Shown piece by piece: positions 56,001 to 64,000 of a DNA stretch of 64,000 bases; positions within the stretch are counted from its first letter, which is position 1, and every line of letters begins with the position of its first letter. The position numbers and the translations under genes were made by a program. Source of the DNA: Arctopsyche grandis. Its lineage: Eukaryota; Arthropoda; Insecta; Trichoptera; Hydropsychidae. The notes beneath the pieces are model-generated. The model was not told the DNA's origin, searched no databases, and was given only the letters and a program-made list of their open reading frames with translations. The DNA lies in NCBI RefSeq assembly GCF_051622035.1, contig NC_135360.1, positions 2,104,001-2,168,000 on the forward strand. The letters run 5' to 3'.

Positions 56001-57414
56001 GTTGATTTTTTTATGACATGCTTTTTACCAGATCTAACTGTATTATACTTGAACCATTTTCAGAGTGAGCTTATCTTCTAGTCCTACTTCTCACCGTGAC
56101 AGTCGTCCTTTTGCACTTCCTGGACTATTGGAAATGAAGGCTGATCGTGGATCGTATACGAGTTTGCAAAGTAATCCGTTCGACGATTCTGCGAATGGTT
56201 CAATAAGGGCGTCCACTAGGAAGAAAAGAAGGGCACCTTTGCCACCAATTCCTCACACCAGTACTCCGTTATCGACGATACCAAATATTACAGTGAGTTG
56301 CAAAGTTTGAATACGCGAAATCTGTGCATTAATATATATATTTTTTTAATTAAAATATCAATTTTAGATAACAGACACTTCTTTGACTGCAAACAATACA
56401 TCTACGAGTGTTCGTAGAAAGCTACTTGACGATATGGAGACGAAAAAAGATGATATTGATATAAACGATCCGTTTTTCAACACTGAATTGAAAATAATTG
56501 AAGATAAAGATGATATAGAAGAGGAGGGCGATTCAATAAAAAACAACGATCCAAAAGAAAACAACGATCCAAAAGGAAACAACGATTCAAAAGTTGAAGA
56601 AGTAACTTCGTCTGAGAAGCAATGTGAAGAAGTTGATTTAAATGTCGTTAAAGAAGAAAGCGAAATTGAAAAGTTTGAAAAATCAATTGCCACAGAAGGT
56701 GAACTTGTGTTACAGATTACAACAACCACAGTTGAAGTGTCAAAATATAAAACGAATGCCGGTACAATTTATGCAAAGTCTGAAGAAGTGACTGAAGTCG
56801 TGCCGAAAGTAAACGGCGCAGTCCCCACCCAAGACGAAGAATCATTCGACGATGTATTTAAGAAAGTCGACCTGAACACGTATAAGAAGCAGAATAGCGT
56901 AGAAGTCCATACAGAAGAGTCGAACGATAAAGTCGACGACAATTCCAATGACATTTCCAACGAGCCTCAAATGATCGGGTGTGCAATATTGGGGGAAAAA
57001 GTTGAAGCTGAAAATCGAAACGATAAAGTCGACGACAATTCCAATAACATTTCCAACGAGCCTCAAATGATCCGGTGTGCAATATTCGGGGAAAAGGTCA
57101 AGGCTGAAAATCGAAACGATTGGGAAATGACAGAGTTTCACGAATTCGACAAAGTCATACGCGACATTGAAAACTCGGCCATAACGTTCATCGACGAGGA
57201 TGAGACGACGAAAGTTAAGGAAGAAGAGCCCAAGCAGCGTCGAGTCTCCGACATGAAGTTGTACTATGACAACATTGGCGACAGGAAAAGTAACGTGGAG
57301 ATCGAACCCAACTCTCCGAATCCTATTCCGAAGCCGAGGAGAACGAAAACATACTCCAAGTCGACCTCAACAGACTCTGCACAGACATCGCCAACAACGC
57401 CCACTAGTCTTTAA
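38060..57414 (+). CDS. Unrecognised NPF/proline-rich adaptor-like protein, 566 aa
   Basis: Exons 38060-38235, 54949-55055, 55139-55280, 56064-56292 and 56368-57414 join in phase (2,1,2,0) into one frame. I link exon 1 to the rest because it ends TG| and the next begins |G, giving FRNTW-SLRSFRKKD, a compositionally seamless basic stretch; the intron is 16.7 kb. I do not recognise the family. Seen: NPF motifs (LNPFRDDD at about 20-27 and SNPFDD), which bind EH domains; RKKRRAPLPPIP, an SH3-type ligand; a long acidic, probably disordered region; a 32-residue tandem duplication (NDKVDDNSN...AENR, 56923 and 57019); and a final IPKPRRT motif. No membrane or enzyme domain is visible. Likely a cytoplasmic scaffold in endocytosis or actin/membrane work (inference only). 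Upstream alternative first exons could exist. Confidence 0.75.
38825..39467. mobile_element. TTAA MITE, CCCTTTGA family, copy 2
   Basis: A 643-bp element between TTAA at 38821 and 39468, starting CCCTTTGGGTGCTGACGTC and ending GGTCAGCATTTAAAGGG. It carries an internal partial duplication (AAATTCAGAAA, TCCGGTGTAA twice near 39195-39270) absent from copy 1. Confidence 0.88.
39590..39858. mobile_element. MITE with GCGAAAT ends
   Basis: Inverted ends GCGAAATCATACAGAGAAG and its imperfect complement at 39835-39858. About 269 bp. The body is shared with 35050-35340. Target duplication not resolved. Confidence 0.55.
41055..41960 (-). pseudogene. Jockey-like LINE, 5'-truncated reverse transcriptase
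   Basis: The minus-strand frame 41214-42035 contains the reverse-transcriptase active site ALYADDTA, then KTDAIFF, KYLGVTFDKRMRWAPHI and PFLTYASPVWNN, the palm end, thumb and C-terminus of Jockey-clade elements. The frame is open for about 245 codons to a stop at 41214, so the insertion is fairly young. Everything 5' of YADD is missing. The first about 25 residues of the frame probably come from flanking DNA. A 3' UTR runs to about 41055. Confidence 0.88.
42100..42290 (+). repeat. Repeat shared with 36600-36950 (inverted)
   Basis: TTTTTAAATCGCGCGATTTT, TCGGTCGATGTCTCAAAATC and CTATAGTCGGGTAT are the reverse complement of parts of 36720-36920. It is also distantly related to the giant-foldback arm near 13740-13915. 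The flanks are unresolved. Confidence 0.7.
43243..43345 (-). mobile_element. Helitron-like 3' terminus, minus strand
   Basis: On the minus strand the sequence reads ACCGTGCGAAGCCTGGT (short hairpin), then AAAACCACTAG with T next. This is the same arrangement as the Helitron end at 24889-24918. The 5' end was not found. Confidence 0.6.
43382..43565. repeat. Minisatellite, about 30-bp unit
   Basis: About six tandem units of the form GGAACTGAAAAAGGAATCGG followed by GATCC, with point differences (43400, 43430, 43460, 43490, 43520, 43550). Two frames on the minus strand translate it into FLFQFRIWI-type repeats; these are not genes. Confidence 0.85.
44047..44224. repeat. Foldback repeat with ACAAAACGTCT words
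   Basis: The left half (ACAAAACGTCTGCGGACAAAA, AACGACA, ACGTCTACGACAAA) is mirrored in the right half (TTTTGTCGTAGACTTTCTGTC, GTTAGACGTTTTGTC). Just before it, 43911-44045 is a second nested inverted pair (GATGCCTTTACCCACA / GTGGGTAAAAGCATC). No duplication was defined. Confidence 0.65.
45172..45610 (-). mobile_element. Full-length tRNA-derived SINE
   Basis: On the minus strand: tRNA-like head with A box (TAGCTCGGTCGTTAAG) and B box (GGTTCGATCCC) at about 45545-45607, a body to 45390, then a tail region ending in TTGGCCAGGAAAGCGC and ACCAAGAACG-like sequence near 45172. The longest copy in the window. It contains TTAATTAATAAC, the site that in another copy (9888) received a piggyBac-type element. 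Confidence 0.85.
46514..47065. mobile_element. GGTTCGG foldback MITE carrying a solo LTR
   Basis: Ends GGTTCGGTGATTATTGGTCA and its imperfect complement TGACTAATAATCCAATTACC, flanked by GTATTTTTG (46505-46513) and ATATTTTTG (47066-47074), 8 of 9 matching. The LTR at 46579-46965 interrupts it, so the MITE proper is about 165 bp. Confidence 0.8.
46579..46965 (+). mobile_element. Solo LTR A, 4-bp TSD
   Basis: 387 bp, begins TGTTACGTACAC, ends CTACGCAACA, flanked by ATAC on both sides (46575-46578, 46966-46969). It has an AATAAA at 46906. A diverged minus-strand copy is at 50800-51220. The 4-bp duplication is usual for Gypsy-type integrases. The internal region has been lost by LTR-LTR recombination. 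Confidence 0.92.
47474..48072. mobile_element. TTAA MITE, CCCTTTGA family, copy 3
   Basis: A 599-bp element between TTAA at 47470 and 48073, starting CCCTTTGAGTGCTGGCGTC and ending AGCACTCAAAGGA. The body matches the copies at 38825 and 57558, including the AAAACGCCGATCGGC block near the right end. Confidence 0.88.
48112..48545. repeat. Inverted pair of about 33 bp
   Basis: AACGATCGACAAGCGCCAGA at about 48194 recurs inverted at about 48505-48535. The block between has open frames on the minus strand (48033-48547) with no recognised domain, so I treat this as an uncharacterised repeat rather than a gene. Confidence 0.4.
49256..49474. mobile_element. Harbinger-type foldback MITE
   Basis: 219 bp, ends AGGTCTGTTCGTACC and GGTATGAACAGCCCT, flanked by TAA (49253-49255, 49475-49477). 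Almost entirely self-complementary (TATCCAGCACGACCCG at one end, its complement at the other). Its ends match the 763-bp element at 11335-12097, the likely longer relative. Confidence 0.9.
50161..50338. mobile_element. Tandem-repeat-end element, 8-bp TSD, copy 1
   Basis: 178 bp, starts AGGTTGTGGCTATTTGCAGG and ends with its complement (CCTGCAAATAGCCACAACC), flanked by perfect ATATTTTA (50153-50160, 50339-50346). The left end has four 38-39-bp tandem units (GGCTATTTGCAGGTACTATA...); the right end keeps only 20 bp. The 8-bp duplication suggests hAT-type mobilisation. Confidence 0.9.
50800..51220 (-). mobile_element. Solo LTR B, 4-bp TSD
   Basis: 421 bp on the minus strand (TGTAACGTATAC ... CTACACGCAACA), flanked by GTAG on both sides (50796-50799, 51221-51224). 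Same family as 46579-46965 (shared CACTGGCAGTGCTCCGTCCA on the plus strand here) with several small insertions. Confidence 0.92.
52590..52815. repeat. Diverged copy of the 9-bp-TSD MITE at 63333
   Basis: The block GTTAAACCCCCCGCACCCCT, CAGTTAGTGGCGACAAGATC matches 63480-63530, and the right end CATATCTAGGTTATTCTACATCTATG matches that element's end with changes. The left end is too diverged to place. Confidence 0.6.
53595..54740 (+). repeat. Dispersed repeat, second copy of the TECR intron 2 repeat
   Basis: Direct-orientation relative of 21378-22320, with extra segments (for example about 54440-54530). Contains CTACTTCCGGTT words and no gene. It ends about 200 bp before the acceptor of the second exon of the NPF-motif gene. 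Confidence 0.75.
55281..55440 (-). mobile_element. LINE 3'-tail fragment
   Basis: CACTCGTCATTACAGATCGC followed by TCCAATGCGACAAGTGTA resembles the hairpin-forming 3' UTR of the LINE at 23015-23990 (CACTCGTC...GCTCCAAAGCGACGAGTG). It starts at the donor of the third exon of the NPF-motif gene. Confidence 0.5.
55609..55702 (-). mobile_element. SINE body fragment
   Basis: Matches the central part of the SINE (GGAACCGTTTCAACAATGA, GAAACGATCGATTTGGAGTC, CCAAACCTAACCAGCAG). It lacks the tRNA head and the tail. Intronic in the NPF-motif gene. Confidence 0.75.
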
Positions 57415-57557
57415 TTAGGTTTTACAATTTAGCTTAGAGCTTTTCAAAGCATTTCTTAATGGATGTTTCCCTCGCAGCTGACTTATCAAAGGTGAACTAA
57501 TTGTTTGAAATTGGCTCTTATATTATTCCAATTCCGCTTAGTCAATCAGTTTATTAA

Positions 57558-58438
57558 CCCTTTGAGTGGTGATGTCTTTTGTGTTGAAAGTCTGCCACAC
57601 TGATATTTTCCAACTAGAATTATTTAGAAATCAAATAGAAAGCAGGTATAAAAATTGCAGCTAATCCAAACAAACCCTAGATCACTACCGCCGAGGATTT
57701 CGAGTTTTGTAAAGGTGTGTTTAGACTCTCTAATATATCTTGCAACAATATAAAAATAGGTTGTGGCTATTTGCAGGTACTATATTTGCGACAGGCGCAA
57801 AGCCTTCTGCGCATGCGCGTGAACTTATAATCCGATTATAATTTCTTACATTTAATGTATGCTGGACTTGACTGAATTAATAATGTTAACTAATTTGGAT
57901 TATATTTTTTACTCCACGTCACTTTACGAGTTCGAACTAAATTTTAAGAGGTTTAAAACAAAATTTTAGCAGTTAACACGCTGACAGTGACAGTTCACGC
58001 GCATGCGCAGAAAGCTTTGCGCCTGTCGCAGATATAGTACCTGCAAATAGTCAATAATTTGCACATATAGTACCTGCAAATAGCCACAACCTATAAAATA
58101 AGCAGAAGAAGTCTATTAATGAATGTATTTTTCTAAAACTATTTCCATCTGCTTCATTGTTGATAAAATGCAATGCTCACAATTTAAAATACTCAGCAGC
58201 TAGGGATTTCCATCGAGAAATTCTGCTATGGTTATAAATTCAGAAGTTCCAGTGTCAACCGGTATTTATAAACATTGACACGGATTACACGACCCATGTT
58301 CAATGCAACCTGGAAAGGCTTAGCGGGTAGTATTCTTGTTTATTTCTTACATACTTGAAATACAACGCCGATAGGCGTATTTCAGGCTCATAGACTTGTT
58401 GGCAAAACGCCGATCGGCGTTGGTTAGCATTCAAAGGG
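57558..58438. mobile_element. TTAA MITE, CCCTTTGA family, copy 4, with nested element
   Basis: Between TTAA at 57554 and 58439, starting CCCTTTGAGTGGTGATGTC and ending TTAGCATTCAAAGGG. Interrupted at 57758-58091 by the tandem-repeat-end element. It lies about 140 bp downstream of the NPF-motif gene's stop codon, so it may be in that gene's 3' UTR. Confidence 0.9.
57758..58091. mobile_element. Tandem-repeat-end element, copy 2
   Basis: 334 bp, starts AGGTTGTGGCTATTTGCAGG, ends TAGCCACAACC, inserted in the TATAAAAT target of the surrounding MITE (right flank TATAAAAT; left TATAAAAAT has one extra A). One subterminal unit on the left, two on the right, then shared GCGACAGGCGCAAAGC and GCGCATGCGCGTGAAC arms. 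Confidence 0.88.
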
Positions 58439-58442
58439 TTAA

Positions 58443-58677
58443 TATGTGTATTTACGAAGAGATTTGTCGCAGATATGTACGCTTCTCATAGGGTCGCAGA
58501 CTGAAACAAACCAATCTTTCTATTTCACGTCTGATAATAATTTGTAGAACAAAAAATTATTGACAAATGCGATTTTGAATACTAATTGGAAAAAAAAACA
58601 ACAAATAATTCGTCGTTATTTATTGAACTTATATTATATTTATAAGAAAAATGGTAAAGTTCAATTGTATTAGGTTG
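58443..58677. other. Non-coding spacer
   Basis: No gene or element boundary seen. Confidence 0.4.
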
Positions 58678-58681
58678 TTAA

Positions 58682-59159
58682 CCGTTTGCCCGCGACAAGT
58701 CTGTAACGCGGCTGTCTTCCATAGAATTTCTGAACTTTGCACGGGATTTTGAGACTTATATGCGCCTATTTCAACTGTTTTAAGGTTCAAAATTGGTTGA
58801 ATATATTACTGAGAGTTGAATGCCAACTATTCAATTTGCTTAAAATGAATATATACCAGTCAAAATTAGTTTTTTGTGAAACTATACTGAAACCTCGTTT
58901 ATGTGACGTCACGTCTGTTGAACAATGGCGACGATACGTCTCAATTGTATGAAGAATGATTATTTGACAATTAATCCAAAACTACAAGATATATTATGTA
59001 TTTTATTGTTTATAATAATACTTTGTGTTAATTAACATATCTGGTTACTTGAGTGAATATTAAAATCTGTATTTAAGGTCGAAAACTCGATTGCCAAATT
59101 CGCGAAAAAGGTGCCGCATACAGGGCTTGTTCGCAATATTTATTGCCGCGGGCAAAGGG
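58682..59159. mobile_element. Probable TTAA MITE with TTTGCCCGCG ends
   Basis: The left end CCGTTTGCCCGCGACAA follows TTAA at 58678. The right end TTGCCGCGGGCAAAGGG is followed by TTATTAA. The inverted ends match over about 16 bp. The right duplication is imperfectly placed, so it is less certain than the other TTAA elements. Confidence 0.6.
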
Positions 59160-59540
59160 TTATTAAAAGCTAAATTGGCAGTCAAATTGCTAGTCGCTGG
59201 GAAAAACTACAACATATAAATTGCAAAAGATTTGTTTGCAGACAAATTTCTATGCGAATGCTCTGCTTCGTGTGTCAATCATCCAGTCGATCAATTAAGG
59301 TTACCTTCGCGAAAACCAAAGGTATCAGTCAGTACTGCAATATTATAATACGTATGTATATTACAAAATTGTGATAAACCTAGTTTGTGCCTTTAAAATA
59401 TTACCAAAAAATTAATATTAACTTCTATAATAATAATATTAATGCCGTCAAAATTAAATATATAAATTAACAAGCCTCTAAATTCAATTTATTTCATTGT
59501 CAACCTCTAATTAGTCAACACACAAAGTCCGCTCTATGTA

Positions 59541-59744
59541 GAGTATAGTCAATCGTTTGCTAACAGGTTTAAAAAGATGAGATCGATTGCTAGTGAGAGT
59601 TTATTTATGTAGTTACGAGTTGGCAGCTCGATCACAAGTAATTATTTATTTAGTACTAACTACCTATCTAGTAACTACGTAAATAATTACTAGCTAGCAA
59701 TCGATCTCATTTTTAAACCTGCTAACAAACGATAGACTATACTC
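59541..59744. mobile_element. Foldback MITE with TA duplication
   Basis: About 55-bp inverted arms (GAGTATAGTCAATCGTTTGC ... ATCGATTGCTAG and its complement), bounded by TA at 59539 and 59745. TA suggests Tc1/mariner-type mobilisation. Confidence 0.75.
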
Positions 59745-59759
59745 TAGACTCCAAAACTC

Positions 59760-60300
59760 AAGCTATTAAAGTGTAATTGATTCATCAGAACTCTAATGTG
59801 ACATGTCTGCTGATAGAAATTGTATACTTCAGCAATTTACATGTGTATATGAAAATTATGCGTTAAAATTTCTGAATATGCATAGCTTCTAACAAATTAT
59901 ATGGAAAAAATTACGAGAAGAATAAACTGTGCCATTTTTAATTCCATAACATATGTACATATACTAAATATTGTATAATTTTGTTCTCAATCGGTTGAAA
60001 TTAGGAACTTTTCGGTTTCAATCGTTTTAAAAATAAAATTGTATAAACAGCCAGTTATGTTTATTTCTGCGTATTGAAATTTAAAAAAATATATATCATT
60101 CATTTAGAGTGGTAATTTTTTTTTTCAAAATCATGAGCATGTCAACTTTTTATTCTGAAGACATGATATAAACGAATAATAAATAATTTATTTAAAAATA
60201 TTGTATGTATTGAATATTTGTATAAAAAAGTAATTTGTATAGTACACTAAATTATATATATTTAAATGCTCTTTTATTTAAAAGAAATATTGTATATAGT
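59760..60300. other. 3' flank of HEATR3
   Basis: AT-rich spacer with no gene. On the minus strand an AATAAA overlaps the stop codon region (TTTATT at 60304) and further TTTATT words occur at about 60270, candidates for the HEATR3 poly(A) signal. Confidence 0.4.
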
Positions 60301-63066
60301 TCATTTATTTAACAGTTCAATTCTTTTTCTCTTGTATTTTATAAAACGTGGTAAATTTGCAGTAACTGTGCTTACCACGGCACCGTGATCTCCCAAAGTT
60401 TTCCGCTGCTGTCTCACCTGAAAATCAAAACATATTAAAACACCACATACATATTGACTACAATAAATGTGTTTATAAATGTTGACTACCTTATTTTTAA
60501 TGACTGGAGTGATTTCTTCTAACTTTCCGACCAGATTAATTCGCAAAGCTAAACTATCAGTTTCGTCTTCGGCAAAAACGTCCATGAGAGTATCTAAAAG
60601 CTCTGCCAGTGTCCAACACTCGTTTTCCTTAAACAGCCTATCTAATAAAAAATCAGCAATAACGACTTCCGTCTCACCAGAATTTCCCGATGATTTCGAA
60701 ATCAATATCAACACTAAGTTTCCAAGCATCCTTGTAAGGTTGACTCTAATTTCTGCACAATCACACCTAGTTATCCCATTAAGAATGTCCTGAAATGGAA
60801 AATATAAATAATAAGAGTACATATAAACATATGTGAGTTACGAATTAAAAGTAGGATTTTATATGAGAATCACTATTTGGGGTCAAAATTTTGATTCATA
60901 CCGAATTTTGATTTAGCAAGGTTTTACTGTATATATGTATACAATTAAGGTGAATATATTTGATGGAAACATACTGATAGATCATTGACTGAGATGTCGC
61001 AGAACAAATCTATTGCTCCACTGGATTGCAGCACGTCTGATTTTAATTTATCCAGAGCAGCCCGCATCACAGCCGTTGCCGATTCTAAAACTTCAACATT
61101 GTCAACATTGTCGGCCGTCTTAAATACTAATTTTCCGGTTTCGATCCACACTTTATACAAAGCTTGATGTCCGCCTAAGTTCTCGATTGGTAAGTTTTCA
61201 ATGAAGTTATTCGTGCATAATAGAGCTCTCGATTGCACCAAGTAATATCTGAAAAATATAAATGAAATACATTATTAAATCGTAATAAAGTGAAAGTAAA
61301 TCTAGATATAGTACATACAAGTCTTTAAGCTAAAACTTAAAAGAAAATGGTAAGTGAAAATCCTGTTTTACCGACGTTGATTTTATAATAGTTTTTAGTT
61401 AAAATCGATAGATGTCACTTCAAGCATTCTTATATGCATAAAATTAAGCGCATATCGCTAAGAATATTTCATCGACTTAAATTCTATCTTTTAGTGGAAA
61501 TTCATTAATAAAAATAAATACCTATGTAATAAATGTTTTCCCAAATCAGATTCATTCAAAAGTTGAGTCACATTGTCGGCTAAATTGGATGTCTTCTCCC
61601 ACACTTTTTCGATGAAATTAAAACGAACAATCAATTTTGTAACATCTGAAGATAGTTTATTCGTAACGTAGACAGCCTCAGTTCCATTGCACGATATATC
61701 TTCATCGTCCATATCAGAATCAACGTCTGAAGTCTCATCTATATCCATAGTCTCCTCTGAAACGACAAATATCGTATAAACATTAGTAAAAGCACAAAAT
61801 GAAAAGAAAATAACACTTTCATCAAATAAAATCCGAACCTTCTGGCGAACATATATTAGTGATAATTTCAATAGCTGTCTGTTGAGCGTCAATCAAACTT
61901 TTAAGATTTTCAATTTCCTTTCGAACTTCTACAATAGACTTTTCAACGTCTTCTTCGTCATCATCACTATCTAGCGGTAATATACTAGATACTTTATGAC
62001 AAGAACTCCGTATATCTACCGACATTGTGTTCGTCAGAATCTGCATTACATTTTCTATTATGTCTTGCGGCGCCGTTAGAATATTCGGATATCTCATATT
62101 GAGAGTAATACCAACAGCTAAAGTTTTCAAGAGAGTATCGGAAGGAGTTTTATCATTCATAGAAAGCAAGTCATTGAGCGGTTTCTCACACAGTTCTTTA
62201 ATTTCTAATACGGCGTTTGGATTATCTTCAATGATGACGAAAAGGCAATGAGTTATAGCGACCACCATCTCGTCACCGAAAACTTCTCGGTTTAAGCATC
62301 TAATTAAGATCGGAAGTATATGAGATTCATTTACGTATTTAACAGATGTCCCTATATCAAAAAATTAAAAATAATATTTATTAAAAGGAAATTAAATATA
62401 ATTCAATATATAATATGTGCATTTGAATTACCGGAGCTTTCACAAAGATTCCACAACAGATATACGCTCTGTAAGAAAGTATCACCATCTTCGTCCAAAT
62501 GTCCTTTTACTTGTTGTGGAATCCAATCTTCAGCATACTGAAATTTGAATTACGTTCTTATTAAAGATACATACGGATGCAATACAGACAAAAATAAATA
62601 AACCATACATACTTTCTTAAAGAATGTAATCAACGGAGTCATGATATCCTGTTCGATGAGATATTCACAAGCGTCCAAGTTTAATGTTGAAAAATTCCTC
62701 AAAGTCCCGGCAGTCGTATTTCTAACCTGAGAGTTTTCATCGACCAAGAGTGGAAAGACGATCCGCACTATTCCATTTTCCACTAAGAGTTTGACGTGCT
62801 CTTCCGACTCTAAATACGTTCCGATGGCTTGCAGGCCGCATAATTTCTCTTCCAAGTTGGGCATCTAATCAATCAATATATCAATAATCAACTCGGTCAT
62901 ATCGGATGGAAGTACTAATTAACCTCAAACACTTGTATACCTGCAGTTGGTGTTTGATGCTTTCGATGGAGGTTTGACCTGGCGGTGGGGGTTCTTCTGC
63001 AGTCTTTCTGGGGGGCAGAGGCCCTCCCCGGGGCGCAGCGCTCCGCTTTCGGCGCTCCTTTCCCAT
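60301..63066 (-). CDS. HEATR3: HEAT repeat-containing protein 3 (Syo1-like)
   Basis: Eight exons in phase, 640 aa (human 680): 62941-63066, 62613-62864, 62432-62537, 61839-62351, 61522-61756, 60975-61248, 60490-60789, 60301-60417. Known role: HEATR3 and yeast Syo1 bind ribosomal proteins uL18 (RPL5) and uL5 (RPL11) and bring them with importin into the nucleus for 5S RNP and large-subunit assembly. Seen: a basic N-terminus MGKERRKRSAAPRGG (human MGKSRTKR), then ARM/HEAT repeats (VRNTTAGTLRNFS, EQDIMTPLITFFKK, VYLLWNLCESS), an acidic insert (SDDDEEDVEKS near 290 and DETSDVDSDMDDEDIS near 340) matching the acidic loop of the family, QQTAIEIITNIC, then C-terminal repeats with LLDTLMDVFAEDETD (family DALFDVFADG) and the end ANLPRFIKYKRKRIEL. 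All splice sites are GT-AG. Confidence 0.95.
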
Positions 63067-63323
63067 CTTGACTACGATAACCTAAGACTCAACAAACGTC
63101 AAACACACGAGGAAAAGGAGATCGACAATGCTAAGCCCAAACGAGTGTAATTTCGACCATGTACAAAAGTATTTTCGATTTTATCTATTTCATTTTATAT
63201 ACTTGTGTGATCATTTTATATACTAGTCGGATGGGTATTTAGTTTATTTAAAATTAAATGTTAATTAATTTTATAATTGACCACTTAGACTTAAAAGTAA
63301 AAAATAAAGTCAGTAATTTAACA
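63067..63323. promoter_or_regulatory. HEATR3 upstream region
   Basis: About 260 bp between the HEATR3 start codon and the next MITE. No TATA box is evident. The first 80 bp (5' UTR side) are the less AT-rich part. A promoter is assumed here. Confidence 0.35.
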
Positions 63324-63332
63324 CACTGCTAT

Positions 63333-63570
63333 CATTGATGTATAATATACTAGATCCACCCTCACGTGTTATACTTGTCTCCCTTTTGGCGCATGCAAAA
63401 TACATGGCGCATGCACAGTTTCTCTTAGTAGGTAGGTAGGTACCGCTCGTCGTAGGGAAAAAAACCCAACTTCCCCGGTAGTTAAACCCCCCGCACCCCT
63501 CAGTTAGTGAAGACAAGATCTCCGACCAAAATAACACGTCTGGGCCCATCTAGTGTATTATACATCAATG
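63333..63570. mobile_element. MITE with perfect 9-bp TSD
   Basis: 238 bp with inverted ends CATTGATGTATAATA and TATTATACATCAATG, extending to ACTAGAT...ACGTGTTAT. Flanked by CACTGCTAT on both sides (63324-63332, 63571-63579). A 9-bp duplication suggests a Mutator-like transposase. A diverged copy is at 52590-52815. Confidence 0.92.
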
Positions 63571-63606
63571 CACTGCTATCGATTAGATTAAAGAAAAACA
63601 ACACCA

Positions 63607-63689
63607 TTGTTCGGTAATTGGATTATTACGCACATTGCGATCGCTCAAAAGAAAATTTTTGTCATGAAAATCGTGAATACGGAATATTT
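63607..63689. mobile_element. GGTTCGG-family MITE, cut by a SINE
   Basis: The left end (GTTCGGTAATTGGATTATTA) and body (TTTTTGTCATGAAAATCGTG) match 764-967 and 46966-47065. The sequence is interrupted at about 63690 by the SINE, and the right end is missing or beyond the window. Confidence 0.7.
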
Positions 63690-64000
63690 AGCCAGCAGCA
63701 TAGCTCGGTCGTTAAGCTTCTGTTTAGCGTCGAGAGGTGCCGGGTGTTAAATTATTGACTTTATTGAGTATATCTGTAGTGCTGATGGTTACACCTGGAT
63801 ATTTGAGACTCCAGGTCGATTACTTCCTATCAGAGTTTGCCAATTCTCTCTGATTTTATTGTTGAAACGGTTCCCGGTAAAATTGGCAAAATATCTTTCC
63901 TACCTACTATATCACCACTATTTGAGATTGATTTATGTACAATTCATAGATGTCTCGTTAACTTGCGAGTTTTTCAGTGTCTCGTAATTCAGTGACTTGT
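63690..64000 (+). mobile_element. tRNA-derived SINE, runs off the window
   Basis: Starts AGCCAGCAGCATAGCTCGGT with the A box and GCCGGGT, but the B box is broken (GGGTGTTAAATTATT replaces the usual GGTTCGATCCC). The body (TTCCTATCAGAGTTTGCCAA) and tail (TCTCGTAATTCAGTGACTTG) follow to the right edge. Confidence 0.85.

Noticed and set aside
63690-63760. tRNA gene candidate
   Set aside because: The A-box-like head belongs to a SINE, has no tRNA fold with an intact B box, and recurs at 12463 and 45607.
1-64000. CRISPR arrays, operons, bacterial promoters
   Set aside because: Eukaryotic DNA; tandem repeats present are transposon ends, a minisatellite and a 260-bp array.

Overview
The window is insect nuclear DNA. 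The evidence is a ZAD-type C2H2 zinc-finger gene (ZAD is an arthropod-specific expansion), genes broken up by many short GT-AG introns, visibly AT-rich spacer, and many kinds of eukaryotic mobile element. I cannot name the order or species from the sequence alone.

Five protein genes are supported, all by intron-exon models whose reading phases close. (1) A ZAD zinc-finger gene on the minus strand (6086-9371; 3 exons, 1017 aa, 31 fingers), plus the first two exons of a tandem paralogue running off the left edge (44-472). (2) Very-long-chain enoyl-CoA reductase (TECR/Sc2), plus strand, 20126-25997, 5 exons, 299 aa. Its first intron appears to be GC-AG. (3) CFAP57, a ciliary WD40/coiled-coil protein, minus strand, 26260-33588, 20 exons, 1259 aa. 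It converges on TECR with only about 260 bp between the stop codons. (4) An unrecognised 566-aa low-complexity protein with NPF and proline-rich motifs, plus strand, 38060-57414. Its first exon is separated from the rest by a 16.7-kb intron filled with transposons. (5) HEATR3 (Syo1-like chaperone for ribosomal proteins), minus strand, 60301-63066, 8 exons, 640 aa.

Most of the remainder is mobile DNA. Many boundaries can be set to the base from terminal inverted repeats and target-site duplications: hAT-type elements (8-bp duplications), piggyBac-type elements (TTAA), Harbinger-type elements (TAA), foldback elements with 9-bp duplications, Helitron ends, tRNA-derived SINEs, solo LTRs and 5'-truncated LINEs. 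Nesting gives relative ages: a piggyBac derivative inside a SINE, a hAT MITE inside a Tigger-type transposase relic, an LTR inside a foldback MITE, and a tandem-repeat element inside a TTAA MITE.

The most unusual object is a 7.4-kb inverted-repeat structure at 12492-19933. It has two nearly identical 2.0-kb arms, a GC-rich short-repeat block at each outer arm end, a 2.25-kb centre holding decayed copies of arm sequence, and no recognisable gene. Related but diverged sequence lies near 36.6 kb and 42.1 kb.
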